Assembly: GCA_020025075.1 (NCBI GenBank)
Contig: JAHHSR010000065.1
Coordinates: forward strand, 1 to 6,778
From: Pectinatus sp.
GTDB taxonomy: Bacteria; Bacillota; Negativicutes; Selenomonadales; Selenomonadaceae
Length of the DNA: 6,778 nucleotides
Direction: 5' to 3'
Positions 6,685-6,778 of the stretch are shown in pieces (position 1 is the stretch's first letter; each line of letters opens with the position of its first letter). A model generated the notes under the pieces. That model saw only the letters and a list, made by a program, of their open reading frames with translations. It had not been told where the DNA came from and did no database searches. Both the position numbers and the translations under genes were made by a program.

Positions 6685-6700
6685 GATAGCGTTATTGAAC

Positions 6701-6778
6701 CTCCCCCACTTATAGAAGTGGGGGATTCTTGAGAAGTCTGATACACGAACTAACGCCTGACAGACATATCCCAAAGGA
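6701..6778 (+). mobile_element. Putative left end of a second IS200/IS605-family element, continuing past the window
   Basis: Bases 6702-6711 and 6716-6725 form a perfect 10-bp hairpin (TCCCCCACTT, loop ATAG, AAGTGGGGGA), followed by TTCTTGAGAAG. Such a subterminal hairpin a couple of bases from the tip is typical of IS200/IS605 ends, and its arms closely match the inner hairpin at 11-33. ATTGAAC (6694-6700) directly precedes it and could be the target motif, which in this family stays on the left flank (and for TnpB serves as the TAM). The last bases, AAAGGA, look like a Shine-Dalgarno sequence for a gene starting just outside the window. No transposase coding is visible here, so the assignment rests on structure only. 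Confidence 0.5.

Larger units (their letters stand above)
6375..6700 (-). other. Intergenic region upstream of uppS, no convincing gene
   Basis: About 325 bases without a supported gene. On the minus strand it holds a candidate promoter (6467-6496), a 16-base palindrome with an overlapping TTGACA (6523-6542) and a bulged hairpin (6655-6684). The leader carries two 5-bp hairpins: CCAGT/ACTGG at 6402-6417, and AGCTT/AAGCT at 6425-6438. Minus-strand frames read like protein in patches: GNGQVSGLIFWV within 6541-6419, and SPEMGSHLTIAVMDR at 6549-6505. They are broken by stops and lack good start sites, so this may be a decayed gene or chance. Confidence 0.5.

Noticed and set aside
1..6778. CRISPR array, tRNA, rRNA or toxin-antitoxin pair
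   Set aside because: No regularly spaced repeats, no cloverleaf-like segments and no small gene pair were seen on either strand.
1..6778. The whole window as a composite transposon
   Set aside because: IS200/IS605 elements move as single strands and the segment between the ends is a core chromosomal operon. Two flanking copies or a contig broken at repeats explains it better.

Overview
The window reads as a chromosomal segment from a Firmicute, most likely a diderm Negativicutes/Selenomonadales-type anaerobe. This rests on the gene order uppS-cdsA-dxr-rseP-ispG, the single-PDZ form of RseP, the general look of the UppS and DXR proteins, and a moderate GC content. The genus cannot be fixed from this sequence alone.

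Layout. Bases 1 to about 69 hold a two-tier hairpin that looks like the right end of an IS200/IS605 (TnpB-type) transposon. A plus-strand GGDEF diguanylate cyclase gene (64-1311) follows directly. It has a PAS-like N-terminus, an intact GGDEF catalytic motif and the start of a GAF domain. It lacks a convincing start site, and the end of its GAF domain continues in the +1 frame to a stop at 1417, so it looks like a decaying gene. A strong bidirectional terminator (1416-1446) separates it from the convergent minus-strand operon uppS-cdsA-dxr-rseP-ispG (6374 down to 1454). The intergenic gaps in the operon are only 12-17 bases, and each gene has its own Shine-Dalgarno sequence. Upstream of uppS lie about 325 bases without a convincing gene (6375-6700). 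They hold a candidate promoter, a perfect 16-base palindrome, small hairpins and protein-like but stop-interrupted reading frames. From about 6701 to the end there is a second IS200/IS605-like terminal hairpin, and a Shine-Dalgarno-like AAAGGA sits at the very last bases.

Function. The operon is an envelope and isoprenoid module. DXR makes MEP, the committed step of the non-mevalonate pathway, and IspG makes HMBPP near its end. UppS turns the resulting isoprenoid precursors into undecaprenyl diphosphate, the carrier for peptidoglycan and other surface polymers. CdsA makes CDP-diacylglycerol for phospholipids, and RseP is an intramembrane site-2 metalloprotease. In most Firmicutes this cluster is preceded by pyrH-frr and followed by proS. 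Neither is present here: the upstream side ends in an insertion-sequence-like end and the downstream side meets the GGDEF gene.

The most interesting points are the paired, same-orientation transposon-like ends that bound the window (possibly also the ends of an assembly contig), the frameshifted GAF tail of the GGDEF gene, and the putative promoter/operator region that an essential operon would need if a transposon has separated it from its usual upstream genes. No clearly new multi-gene system is visible.
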